Below, piece by piece: positions 31,624 to 37,667 of a stretch of DNA of 64,000 bases; the stretch's first letter is position 1; each line of letters begins with the position of its first letter. Below the pieces are notes generated by a model. The model did no database searches. It worked only from the letters and a program-made list of their open reading frames with translations, and was not told where the DNA came from. This DNA comes from Micromonospora sp. WMMD1102. Its GTDB lineage: Bacteria > Actinomycetota > Actinomycetes > Mycobacteriales > Micromonosporaceae. The position numbers and the translations under genes are program-made. The stretch spans positions 1 through 64,000 of the forward strand of contig NZ_JARUBN010000001.1 of assembly GCF_029626265.1 (NCBI RefSeq), in the 5' to 3' direction.

Positions 31624-31995
31624 CTACACCAGACTGCCGCGCTGTGGATAACTCCATGCCCTGTGGACAGCCGCCTGATCACGGGCCGATGTGGTAGGAG
31701 GCCGAGCGGCGGGCCGGGGCGTCGGCTTCCGGGCCGACCGGGGCACGGCGGGCCGGGCCTGGACCGGCGCCGGGGTGGCCAGCCGGCACAGCCCGGCGAG
31801 CTGCACGAACACCTCCCGCCGCTCGACTGCCTCGCCGTGGCCGTCGAGCACGTACCCGGACAGCCAGCACCAGCCGTGATACGTCGGCTTCCGATCCACC
31901 CGCAGCACCCGGAACGTCAGCGCCCGGTCGCCGGAGAACTGGACCGACGCCCGCCGGTCGATCCGCAGCAGATCCCCCGGCCGGAGACCGGTCAC
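31624..31995 (-). CDS. Small conserved actinobacterial protein, cargo operon gene 3
   Basis: A 123-residue protein, GTG start (first base 31995) overlapping the previous stop by 4 nt. 'LRPGDLLRIDRRASVQFSGDRALTFRVLRV' and 'TYHGWCWLSGYVLDGHGEAVERREVFVQLAGL' strongly resemble a small beta-barrel protein common in Streptomyces and Micromonospora genomes, function unknown. A Pro/Arg/Ala-rich tail follows. The 3' end contains two DnaA-box-like sequences. It looks like a host-derived passenger gene expressed from the prophage. Confidence 0.6.
   Translation of the reverse strand: MTGLRPGDLLRIDRRASVQFSGDRALTFRVLRVDRKPTYHGWCWLSGYVLDGHGEAVERREVFVQLAGLCRLATPAPVQARPAVPRSARKPTPRPAARPPTTSARDQAAVHRAWSYPQRGSLV
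31643..31670. other. Two DnaA-box-like nonamers
   Basis: TGTGGATAA (31643-31651) is a perfect DnaA box in reverse complement. TGTGGACAG (31662-31670) matches the GC-rich actinobacterial box type (YTGTCCACA on the other strand). They have the same orientation and lie 19 bp apart, within the end of a coding frame. Confidence 0.5.
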
Positions 31996-32288
31996 GGGAC
32001 GTGCCGGGCCAGGACGTCCACCCGGGCCATCAGCTCGATGCACGCCGGGTGCGGCGCCACGCTGTCCCAGTGGCACGTCAGCGGGTCGTGGCCGCGCACC
32101 CACACCCAGAGCTGGCCGCCGTCCTCGCGGGTGATGCCCTTGTCGACGCGGACGATCCGAACGTCGACGTACCCTTCGACGTCGGCGCCCCGGTGGTAGT
32201 GCGACCACTCGCCCGCCTCCAGCCGTACCCGGGTGTCGACCGGCACGTCCGGGATCTGCGGCGGCGGGATGTGCGGCGGCCGGGTCAC
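31992..32288 (-). CDS. Small protein, cargo operon gene 2
   Basis: A 98-residue protein. The GTG start (first base 32288) is chosen because it overlaps the upstream stop by 4 nt; GTG at 32330 is possible. 'TRVRLEAGEWSHYH', 'VDVRIVRVDKGITRE' and 'QLWVWVRGHDPLTCHWDS' echo the strand layout of gene 3, and the two may be distant relatives. 'PHPACIELMARVDVL' is the helical end. Function unknown. Confidence 0.55.
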   Translation of the reverse strand: MTRPPHIPPPQIPDVPVDTRVRLEAGEWSHYHRGADVEGYVDVRIVRVDKGITREDGGQLWVWVRGHDPLTCHWDSVAPHPACIELMARVDVLARHVP

Positions 32289-32434
32289 CGGCGTGGTCCG
32301 GGTACGCGCAACCACCGTCGGCCGTCCCACCGGTAGTCGCGGACCCGGCGGGGGAACTCCCGCCGCCAGGCCGTGCGCACGTCGTACAGGTAGGTTCGGG
32401 CACGCCGGGCTCGGCGTCGCAGGGTCGTCAGCAC
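32285..32434 (-). CDS. 49-residue basic protein, cargo operon gene 1
   Basis: The GTG start (first base 32434) has GGAGGT 6 nt upstream. The peptide is extremely Arg/Trp-rich ('VLTTLRRRARRARTYLYDVR', 'RDYRWDGRRWLRVPGPRR'), likely binding nucleic acid or membrane. It is the first gene of a three-gene leftward unit with GTGA overlaps. No family is recognised. Confidence 0.5.
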   Translation of the reverse strand: MLTTLRRRARRARTYLYDVRTAWRREFPRRVRDYRWDGRRWLRVPGPRR

Positions 32435-32659
32435 GCTGTCACCTCCGGGTACGCCACGGCGCCCCGGAGCACAGGTCACGGAGCGCCGCTCAATGTGGGC
32501 GAATCGTTGGCGCCGGCCCGGGCGTGGCACGGGGGACCCGGCCCGGACCGGCCGGTCCGCAGGGTGTTCGCGTGCCAGCCGGGAGACTGGCAGACCCTGC
32601 GTTCCACATGCCAGAGTGCGCCGTCCGTGACCGTGAGTGAATGTGCGCGGCGTGCGAGG
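32435..32659. other. Gap upstream of the cargo operon
   Basis: There is no supported gene here. It must contain the leftward promoter of the three-gene unit, but I see no good -35/-10 pair. Its right edge meets two abutting palindromes. Confidence 0.4.
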
Positions 32660-32699
32660 TTCGCGGCCCGGCCGCGAAACCGGTACGTGACGTACCGGT
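32660..32699. repeat. Two abutting perfect palindromes
   Basis: TTCGCGGCC-C-GGCCGCGAA (32660-32678) is followed at once by ACCGGTACGT-G-ACGTACCGGT (32679-32699). The second touches the stop codon of the XRE-TPR gene. They could be its terminator, a dimeric regulator site or a recombination element. Confidence 0.6.
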
Positions 32700-33919
32700 C
32701 AGCAGCCGACCAGCGCTGCCAGCTCGGCCAGCTCCGCCCCCATCGCCCGGCGACGGGCCGCCGCCAGGTCGGCCACGATGTCCCGGGCGTACCGCTGGTG
32801 CCGCAGCCACGCCGGTGCCTGCCGGCTCAGCCTGGTCAGCACCTGAGTCGCGTCTGCGTACTGCCCGGTCTGCACGTGCGCCCAGGCCACATCGAGCTGA
32901 TGCCGCCGCTGACTGGTCGGCACCGTCGCCGTGACCGGCATCCGCTCCGACAGCCGCAGCACCGCCGCCGGGTCCCCGGTCACCGCCGCCGCCTCAACCC
33001 GTGCCATTTCGGCCCGCGCGGACCGGAAGCCTCCGACGATCGCCAGCCGCCCGGGGATCGGCCGGTCGCCGAGCCGGGCCCCGGCCGCCGCCGCCGAGTC
33101 CAGCATCTCGGTCGCGTCGTCCGGGCGCTGGTCGCGGGCGGCAGCCGCAGCACCGAACAGCAGCAGCCACCCCCACACGGCGAGTTCCTCCGGCTGCGCC
33201 CGGGACATCCGCGGCTCGACCCGGTCGGCCGTCGACACGGCGAGCTGCTCGGCCTCGGCCAGCCGGCCCTGCCGCAGCAGCAACCAGCTCGCCCCCTTGA
33301 CCGTGAGCGCGCCCAGGATCGGATCGCCGGCCGCCTCGGCGGCGTCGAGCGCACTACTGATGGCGGTGTACGCGAGGTCGCCAGCCCGGAGCTGGATCAG
33401 CAGTTCGCCGGTGAGATAGCAGACGTCGGCGAGCGCGGCGTGCGCCTGCGGTCGGGCCCTCGCGGACGCCGTCTCTACGGCGAGCCGGCCGGAGGTGATC
33501 AGCGACGGCAGGATGCCGAGCACGGTGCCGTAGTCGCCCCGGTGGTACGCCTGGTCGGCGGCGCGGAGCCGGCTCCGGATCGTCGGCAGGGTCGGGGGCG
33601 GGCCGTCGGGGAGTCGGACGGTGCCGCCCGGACCACGTGCCGGGGTGAGCGCCCGGCGGATGTCGATCAGGCTGAGTGGCAGGTGGTCCGGCTCCCGCCG
33701 GGCTGCCGCGCTGGTCGCGTCGCCGAGTAGGTCGGTGGTGCGTACGCCGAGCGCCCGAGCCAGCCGGCCGATGGTGGGCAGTCTGCTGCTGGTGCGGCTG
33801 TTCGTCTCCAGCTTGCGGATCGTCTCGACGCTGAGTCCGGCGTGCTCGGCGAGCTGCTCCTGTGTGAGCCGTTGGCGGCGGCGGTGTCGAGCGATGTTGT
33901 CGCCAAGAGTCGGGTCCAT
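32699..33919 (-). CDS. XRE-family regulator with TPR-type helical domain
   Basis: A 406-residue protein. Residues 1-65 are an XRE helix-turn-helix ('RRRQRLTQEQLAEHAGLSVE', 'RLPTIGRLARALGV'). Residues 110-400 are Ala-rich helical repeats of the TPR kind ('YTAISSALDAAEAAGDPILG', 'QLAVSTADRVEPRMSRAQ'). This layout is widespread among actinobacterial regulators and resembles RRNPP-type, ligand-sensing proteins. ATG 33919 has GGGAGG upstream; the frame continues upward without a ribosome site. It is a likely lysogen-expressed regulator, possibly sensing a host signal, distinct from the short repressor at 35448. Confidence 0.85.
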   Translation of the reverse strand: MDPTLGDNIARHRRRQRLTQEQLAEHAGLSVETIRKLETNSRTSSRLPTIGRLARALGVRTTDLLGDATSAAARREPDHLPLSLIDIRRALTPARGPGGTVRLPDGPPPTLPTIRSRLRAADQAYHRGDYGTVLGILPSLITSGRLAVETASARARPQAHAALADVCYLTGELLIQLRAGDLAYTAISSALDAAEAAGDPILGALTVKGASWLLLRQGRLAEAEQLAVSTADRVEPRMSRAQPEELAVWGWLLLFGAAAAARDQRPDDATEMLDSAAAAGARLGDRPIPGRLAIVGGFRSARAEMARVEAAAVTGDPAAVLRLSERMPVTATVPTSQRRHQLDVAWAHVQTGQYADATQVLTRLSRQAPAWLRHQRYARDIVADLAAARRRAMGAELAELAALVGC

Positions 33920-33984
33920 CGGGCCTCCCAGGTAGGGCTGGGGGTGGCTGGCGGCCCGGGCCCTACCCCGGACCGCCACTTCGG

Positions 33985-34013
33985 ACGGTACACCGCCAGG
34001 TCAGCGTCGTCAC
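33985..34013 (-). promoter_or_regulatory. Promoter of the XRE-TPR gene
   Basis: Reading leftward, GTGACG (34013-34008) and TACCGT (33990-33985) are separated by 17 nt and lie about 65 nt before the start codon. Confidence 0.4.
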
Positions 34014-34042
34014 GCAGTGCGCCTTGTATGTGACTTAGGGCT

Positions 34043-34055
34043 GGGGGGGGGGGGG
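34043..34055. repeat. Run of 13 G
   Basis: An uninterrupted G homopolymer lies in the 239-nt gap (33920-34158) between the XRE-TPR gene and the integrase. The 12-mer TAGGGCTGGGGG starting at 34036 is also present at 33933-33944. The run may vary in length or be a sequencing uncertainty. The rest of the gap holds only the XRE promoter and the integrase terminator. attP could be here, but no core is recognisable. Confidence 0.8.
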
Positions 34056-34103
34056 CATCGATGACGGTTTTTCGGCTATGAGATTTCTTAGGGTGCCCTT
34101 AAA

Positions 34104-34140
34104 AAGCGACCCCCTCCCTGGCCAGACGCCAGGGAGGGGG
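34104..34140 (-). terminator. Rho-independent terminator of the integrase transcript
   Basis: The arms 34110-34122 and 34128-34140 form a perfect 13-bp stem with a 5-nt loop. In the leftward direction the stem is followed by TCGCTTTTT. It lies 18 nt beyond the integrase stop. Confidence 0.85.
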
Positions 34141-34158
34141 TGAGATCCTGTGCGGGAC

Positions 34159-35025
34159 CTAGTGCTCTGACGGGTGCATGGTCGGGGTGGGCAGCGTGCG
34201 GATGGCCAATCGGCGCTGCCCACTCTTGACGAGCGTGTAGATCTGCGTGGACGTTACGGACCGGTGCCGCATCAGCTCCTGGATCGTCCGCAGGTCAACC
34301 CCCGCCTCCAGCAGCATCGTCGCGAACCGGTGCCGGAACCGGTGCAGGTGCACGTCCGGCAGCTCGATCAGGTCGAAGTGGTGCCGCCCGTTCGACGACA
34401 GCCACGGACCCGTCACCGGCTCCCCCTCGTGCGTCACCAGCGGGCCCGGCGGACGGTCCCGGACATGCTCCCAGATCACCGGATGGCAGGGCACTACATC
34501 CTCGTTCCCGCCCTTGGACAACACCCGGATGTCGTCCTCGGTGACGTCCCGCCGGTCCGCCCGGGCGATCTCACTCGCCCGCAGGCCGGCGTACGAGGCG
34601 AGGAGGATCGCCGTGTACCAGGGGTCCCCGGACCGGTCCAGGGCAATGCTCAGCTCGTTCTCGCTGACCGGTTTCGGCACCCCGGCGGGCTTCCGGGGTC
34701 GCGCCATGTCGGCGGCCGGGTCACCGTCGAGGATGCTGGCGGCGGTCGCCCACCGGTAGAAGGCCCGCACGTGCATCGCGTACGTGCACCGGGTCCACCG
34801 GGACCAGCCGGGCCGGCCGAGCCACGCGTCCAGCTCGGTCGTGGCCGCGTACGCGAGGCCGTACGGCAGTTCGTCGTGCAGGCGGTGGAGGATCTCTCTT
34901 CGGGACTGGATGGTCCGCTCTGACTGGCCAGCAGCTCGCAGGCTCGCGAGGTGCTGATCGATGAGTTCACTCATCGCTAGATCCTGTGCCTCGTTACGAG
35001 GGTGTTTCAAGACCTGGTCGCGCAT
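34159..35025 (-). CDS. int: Tyrosine-family phage integrase
   Basis: A 288-residue site-specific recombinase. Residues 15-105 are the SAM-like core-binding domain. The catalytic residues are in order: Arg149 (GLRASE), Lys171 (SKGGNE), His228-x-x-Arg231 (HRFRH), His254 (MRHRS) and Tyr263 (QIYTLV). Start ATG (first base 35025) has GAAAGG 5 nt upstream; ATG at 34974 is the alternative, and the long frame above it has no integrase sequence. There is no AP2-type arm-binding domain. It integrates and, with the Xis-like protein at 35985, excises the prophage. It is transcribed leftward after the repressor. Confidence 0.93.
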   Translation of the reverse strand: MRDQVLKHPRNEAQDLAMSELIDQHLASLRAAGQSERTIQSRREILHRLHDELPYGLAYAATTELDAWLGRPGWSRWTRCTYAMHVRAFYRWATAASILDGDPAADMARPRKPAGVPKPVSENELSIALDRSGDPWYTAILLASYAGLRASEIARADRRDVTEDDIRVLSKGGNEDVVPCHPVIWEHVRDRPPGPLVTHEGEPVTGPWLSSNGRHHFDLIELPDVHLHRFRHRFATMLLEAGVDLRTIQELMRHRSVTSTQIYTLVKSGQRRLAIRTLPTPTMHPSEH

Positions 35026-35161
35026 AGTGGCCTTTCGGGTACGTGCAGATACCTCCGGGTAATGGCTGTCCAGATCAGACACTCTCGGCCGCCCGGCGGA
35101 TTGTTGTGACGGGTTCCTGACTACGGCGTGACCTGGGAACGGTTCCACCTTTGCGGGCCGG

Positions 35162-35446
35162 CTACTCGCCCTCGGCGGCCCGGTACTGGCCGTCCTCCAC
35201 CCACCACTGCCCCTGGATCCGGTCGCAGTCGGCGATCTTCCCCTGGCACCACGCGGTCCCGGCCGGCGGCCGGTCGATGTAGATGAACGGCGGCCCGCTG
35301 TCGTGGGCGGTGCGCTGCGGCACCAGGAAGGCGAACACGAGCGCCAGCAGCAGCGCGGCCTGGACGGCCGCCTGGACGGCGAACCAGGTCGACGGGCGGC
35401 GCAGCCAGCGGGCCGGCGGTCGGTGGTGCTTGCCCCGGGCGGCCAT
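35162..35446 (-). CDS. Single-span membrane protein between repressor and integrase
   Basis: A 94-residue protein, ATG (first base 35446) almost touching the repressor stop. A basic N-terminus is followed by a membrane span (about 24-43, '[20 protein letters not shown]') and an external domain with two Cys that could form a disulfide ('[19 protein letters not shown]'). Lysogen-expressed membrane proteins in this slot often block superinfection, which is a reasonable but untested idea here. The gap 35026-35161 to the integrase shows no clear feature. Confidence 0.6.
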   Translation of the reverse strand: MAARGKHHRPPARWLRRPSTWFAVQAAVQAALLLALVFAFLVPQRTAHDSGPPFIYIDRPPAGTAWCQGKIADCDRIQGQWWVEDGQYRAAEGE

Positions 35447-35447
35447 C

Positions 35448-35891
35448 TCAGGCCGCCGTCGCGAGTGGACGCCCGGCGGGCCGCGTACCCCGGGACCTGT
35501 GCATCGCACGGGGTCTGGTGCGGGTGACGGGTCGGCGTGCGTCGCCGACCGTCGTGATGGGACGTTCGTGCTGGTAGAGCGCCTGCGAGCGGATCTCGCT
35601 GGGCAACCCGCGAGTAGGCTGACCACCGTCTCCGTCGCCGTCGGGGCCGACCAGCAGCCACAGGTAGTCGCAGCCGGTCCGGTTCGCGATCTGCTTCGCG
35701 ACCTCGATGTGTCGGCGGGGCAGGGTGCCCTCCATCTCCCAGAGCCTCCACGTCGCCGCAGGTAGGCCGCACTCTCGTGCCGCCTCCTTGACGTTCCAGC
35801 CCATCCGCAGGCGTACGAGTGCGAGTCGAGCGGCGAACGTCGACGTATCGACGGTCCACCCTGTCGTGGGCGCAACAGCAGTAGTCGTCAT
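35448..35891 (-). CDS. Immunity repressor (short XRE protein)
   Basis: A 147-residue protein. The helix-turn-helix lies at about 19-65 ('[20 protein letters not shown]', '[14 protein letters not shown]'), followed by '[13 protein letters not shown]' and a basic, Pro/Arg-rich tail. This is the usual form of short temperate actinophage repressors. It is transcribed divergently from the Xis-like gene, and the region between them carries repeated CTGTCC-N-TGACACAG sites. Start ATG (first base 35891) lies 9 nt after a candidate -10 (TGTAAG), so its mRNA may be leaderless. Confidence 0.8.
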   Translation of the reverse strand: MTTTAVAPTTGWTVDTSTFAARLALVRLRMGWNVKEAARECGLPAATWRLWEMEGTLPRRHIEVAKQIANRTGCDYLWLLVGPDGDGDGGQPTRGLPSEIRSQALYQHERPITTVGDARRPVTRTRPRAMHRSRGTRPAGRPLATAA

Positions 35892-35900
35892 GACGGACAG

Positions 35901-35906
35901 CTTACA
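35901..35906 (-). promoter_or_regulatory. Candidate -10 of the repressor promoter
   Basis: TGTAAG reads leftward (4 of 6 matches to TATAAT) and ends 9 nt before the repressor ATG. No good -35 is seen at 16-18 nt. The first operator-like site (35905-35919) overlaps it. Confidence 0.4.
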
Positions 35907-35993
35907 GGCTTTGACACAGCGCGCAAGGAATCGGGCACAAAGCTGTCCTTGACACAGGTCTACCCATCGCCTAGCGTTCTGTCCATGACACAG
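35905..35993. promoter_or_regulatory. Three operator-like repeats of the lysis-lysogeny switch
   Basis: CTGTCCTTGACACAG (35943-35957) and CTGTCCATGACACAG (35979-35993) differ at one base. CAGGCTTTGACACAG (35905-35919) matches 12 of 15. Start-to-start spacing is 38 and 36 bp. The sites overlap the repressor -10, the -35 of the rightward promoter, and the start codon of the Xis-like gene respectively. Confidence 0.75.
35949..35977 (+). promoter_or_regulatory. Rightward early promoter
   Basis: A perfect -35 TTGACA (35949-35954) is followed after 17 nt by TAGCGT (35972-35977). Transcription should start within a base or two of ATG 35985, giving a leaderless mRNA, a form actinobacteria translate well. 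Confidence 0.75.
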
Positions 35994-36185
35994 CTTCCTG
36001 ACCTCCTAACGGTAGCCGAGGTCGCCGAGGCGGCCCGGGTCAGCGACGAGACCGTCCATCGCTGGGCCCGCGAGGGCAAGCTGCCGCACATCAAGCTGCC
36101 GTCCGGCCTGAAGCGGTTCCCCCGCGACGGCGTGGAGGCGATGCTGCGCGGCGAGCAGCCGGCCGGATCGGTCGACGCGGCATGA
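35985..36185 (+). CDS. MerR/Xis-like DNA-binding protein
   Basis: A 66-residue protein starting at ATG 35985. 'DLLTVAEVAEAARVSDETVH' with 'RWAREGKLPHIKLPSGLKRF' is the helix-turn-helix and wing of the MerR/excisionase group, and an acidic short tail follows. As the first rightward gene opposite the repressor, it is either the excisionase, a Cro-like antagonist, or both. The start codon lies inside an operator-like site, so bound repressor would block it directly. It overlaps the next gene by 4 nt. Confidence 0.8.
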   Translation: MTQLPDLLTVAEVAEAARVSDETVHRWAREGKLPHIKLPSGLKRFPRDGVEAMLRGEQPAGSVDAA

Positions 36186-36820
36186 AGACCACCCAGTACG
36201 TACGGCAGGAGCGCGCCATCTCGGCCGCCGACTCGGGAGGCATCCGGGAGCGGTGGTTGTGGGGCCTGCGGCTCCTGCGCGATCCGGAAGCCATGTCGTC
36301 GGAGAAGTCACTTCGGCACGGCGTCGCGGATCAGCTCATCGCGGCGGCCGGCAAGGACGCCCGGGGTCGGAACCGGCTCGGCGAGCAAGAGATTCAGCGC
36401 CGCCTGCGGTGCGCTCGGGCCTACAAGACGGAGGCCGAAATCCGTGCGGCGCTCACGGATTTCGGGACCTGGGACGAGCTGGCTCGCGCCGGGTTCCCGG
36501 CCTACGAGGCGCCGGAGGGTGAGCCGCCGGCCGACCACCGGACCGAGGCCGAGCGGGAGCGCGACGCCGCTCGGGCGCTGCTCGACCTGATCGGCGAACA
36601 GGGTGCGCTGTTCCCCGCGAGCGACTTCGAGCCGACGACCACGCCGCTGAAGGACCTGAAGGCGTACGCGGACGAGATGGAAGAGCTGACCGGGCGGTTC
36701 GTGGAGCGGGACCGGAAGCGGCGCGCGTACCTGGACAGCTTGATCGCGGCGGTTGACGGCGATCTGGGCGCGACGTGGCAGGAGGCGCAAGAGCGCCTGG
36801 ACTCCAAGGCAGCCGCGTGA
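36182..36820 (+). CDS. Early protein of unknown function, helical
   Basis: A 212-residue protein, ATG 36182 (ATGA overlap). Almost wholly helical and charged: 'GGIRERWLWGLRLLRDPEAM', 'EQEIQRRLRCARAYKTEAEI', 'WDELARAGFPAYE', then a coiled-coil-like C-terminus ('LKAYADEMEELTGRFVERDR'). No family is recognised. Being second in the lytic operon, it may regulate early transcription or take over a host function. Confidence 0.65.
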   Translation: MKTTQYVRQERAISAADSGGIRERWLWGLRLLRDPEAMSSEKSLRHGVADQLIAAAGKDARGRNRLGEQEIQRRLRCARAYKTEAEIRAALTDFGTWDELARAGFPAYEAPEGEPPADHRTEAERERDAARALLDLIGEQGALFPASDFEPTTTPLKDLKAYADEMEELTGRFVERDRKRRAYLDSLIAAVDGDLGATWQEAQERLDSKAAA

Positions 36821-37050
36821 ACGCCCGGGGCACCCGCCGTCCGCGCGGCCGGTCCACCCGCAGCCGGGGCTGGAACATCCGCCAGTCGCCGATGCCCGGG
36901 TGGAACTCGCCCGCCGGCCCGCCGCCGGCCAGTCCGGTCCCCGGCACCGGTAGCGGCTGCCGCCGCTCGGCCGCCGTCGTCATCGCCGTGATGTTTGTGC
37001 TGCTGGTCGCGCCGGGCGTGGCCATCACCGCCGCCGCATACCTGATCTGA
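36817..37050 (+). CDS. Small membrane protein
   Basis: A 77-residue protein, GTG 36817 overlapping the previous stop. A basic, Pro-rich N-terminal 48 residues precede one C-terminal membrane span ('SAAVVIAVMFVLLVAPGVAI'). This is a tail-anchored layout. Function unknown. Confidence 0.55.
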   Translation: MNARGTRRPRGRSTRSRGWNIRQSPMPGWNSPAGPPPASPVPGTGSGCRRSAAVVIAVMFVLLVAPGVAITAAAYLI

Positions 37051-37078
37051 CCCCGCCACCCCGAAGGAGTAGCGCGCC

Positions 37079-37312
37079 GTGTACCAGGCCATCGGACCGA
37101 TCACCGCTCGTCTGCTGGTCGAGCACGGCGACCGGGCCGAGTCCTGCGCCGCCTGGTGGCCGCCGCGTCTGCACCCCGCGTACGCCCGTCCGGCCGCTGA
37201 CGGCTGGCACTGCGGGCGCCCGTACTCCCCGGCCGGTCCGTCCATCGAGTTCGCCGCTCGTCAGTCACCGGACCGGTCGGGGTCCACCGTCGCGGCGACC
37301 GCCGCCGCCTGA
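37079..37312 (+). CDS. Hypothetical small protein
   Basis: A 77-residue protein, GTG 37079, with GAAGGAG about 9 nt upstream. It contains 'YQAIGPITARLLVEHGDRAE' and 'GWHCGRPYSPAGPS', with two Cys and several Trp. No family or motif is recognised. Confidence 0.5.
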   Translation: MYQAIGPITARLLVEHGDRAESCAAWWPPRLHPAYARPAADGWHCGRPYSPAGPSIEFAARQSPDRSGSTVAATAAA

Positions 37313-37322
37313 AGGAGAAGCC

Positions 37323-37595
37323 GTGTTCGCACCGTGGATCGCGCTGGTCCTGGCCGCCGTGTACGTCGTCGCCGGCATCGTCGCCATCCGGAACCGGAAC
37401 CGGCCGGAGATCGAGGCGCGGGCACTGGCCGTCGCGCTGCCGCTGGCCGCCGTGTCGGCCGTGCACTACGCGATGGCGGCGGCGTGGCTGTCGGCCGTGC
37501 TGATCGCCGGAGTCGCCGTCGTGGACGCCGTGTTCCTCATCCGTGCTCGGCGCCGGGCGTACGCCCGCGAGCTGGAGCAGATCCGCAACCGCTGA
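37323..37595 (+). CDS. Multi-span small membrane protein
   Basis: A 90-residue protein, GTG 37323 with GAAGGAGA upstream. Three hydrophobic segments (about 4-22, 34-52, 54-72) end in a basic helix 'RARRRAYARELEQIRNR'. It may alter the host membrane early in infection. No family is recognised. Confidence 0.6.
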   Translation: MFAPWIALVLAAVYVVAGIVAIRNRNRPEIEARALAVALPLAAVSAVHYAMAAAWLSAVLIAGVAVVDAVFLIRARRRAYARELEQIRNR

Positions 37596-37602
37596 CGCAA
37601 GA

Positions 37603-37632
37603 CGGTCCGGGCGCTCTGACCCGCCCGGACCG
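37603..37632 (+). terminator. 11-bp perfect hairpin
   Basis: CGGTCCGGGCG (37603-37613) pairs with CGCCCGGACCG (37622-37632), 7 nt after the preceding stop. There is no T-run. It is probably a partial terminator between early sub-units. Confidence 0.55.
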
Positions 37633-37667
37633 CGACCCCCAACCCTCCCTACGAAAGGACCGGGGAC

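Noticed and set aside
34159..35859. Long 566-codon version of the integrase
   Set aside because: The upstream part overlaps the repressor and membrane protein genes in another frame and has no integrase sequence. The ATG at 35025 has a ribosome site and gives normal length.
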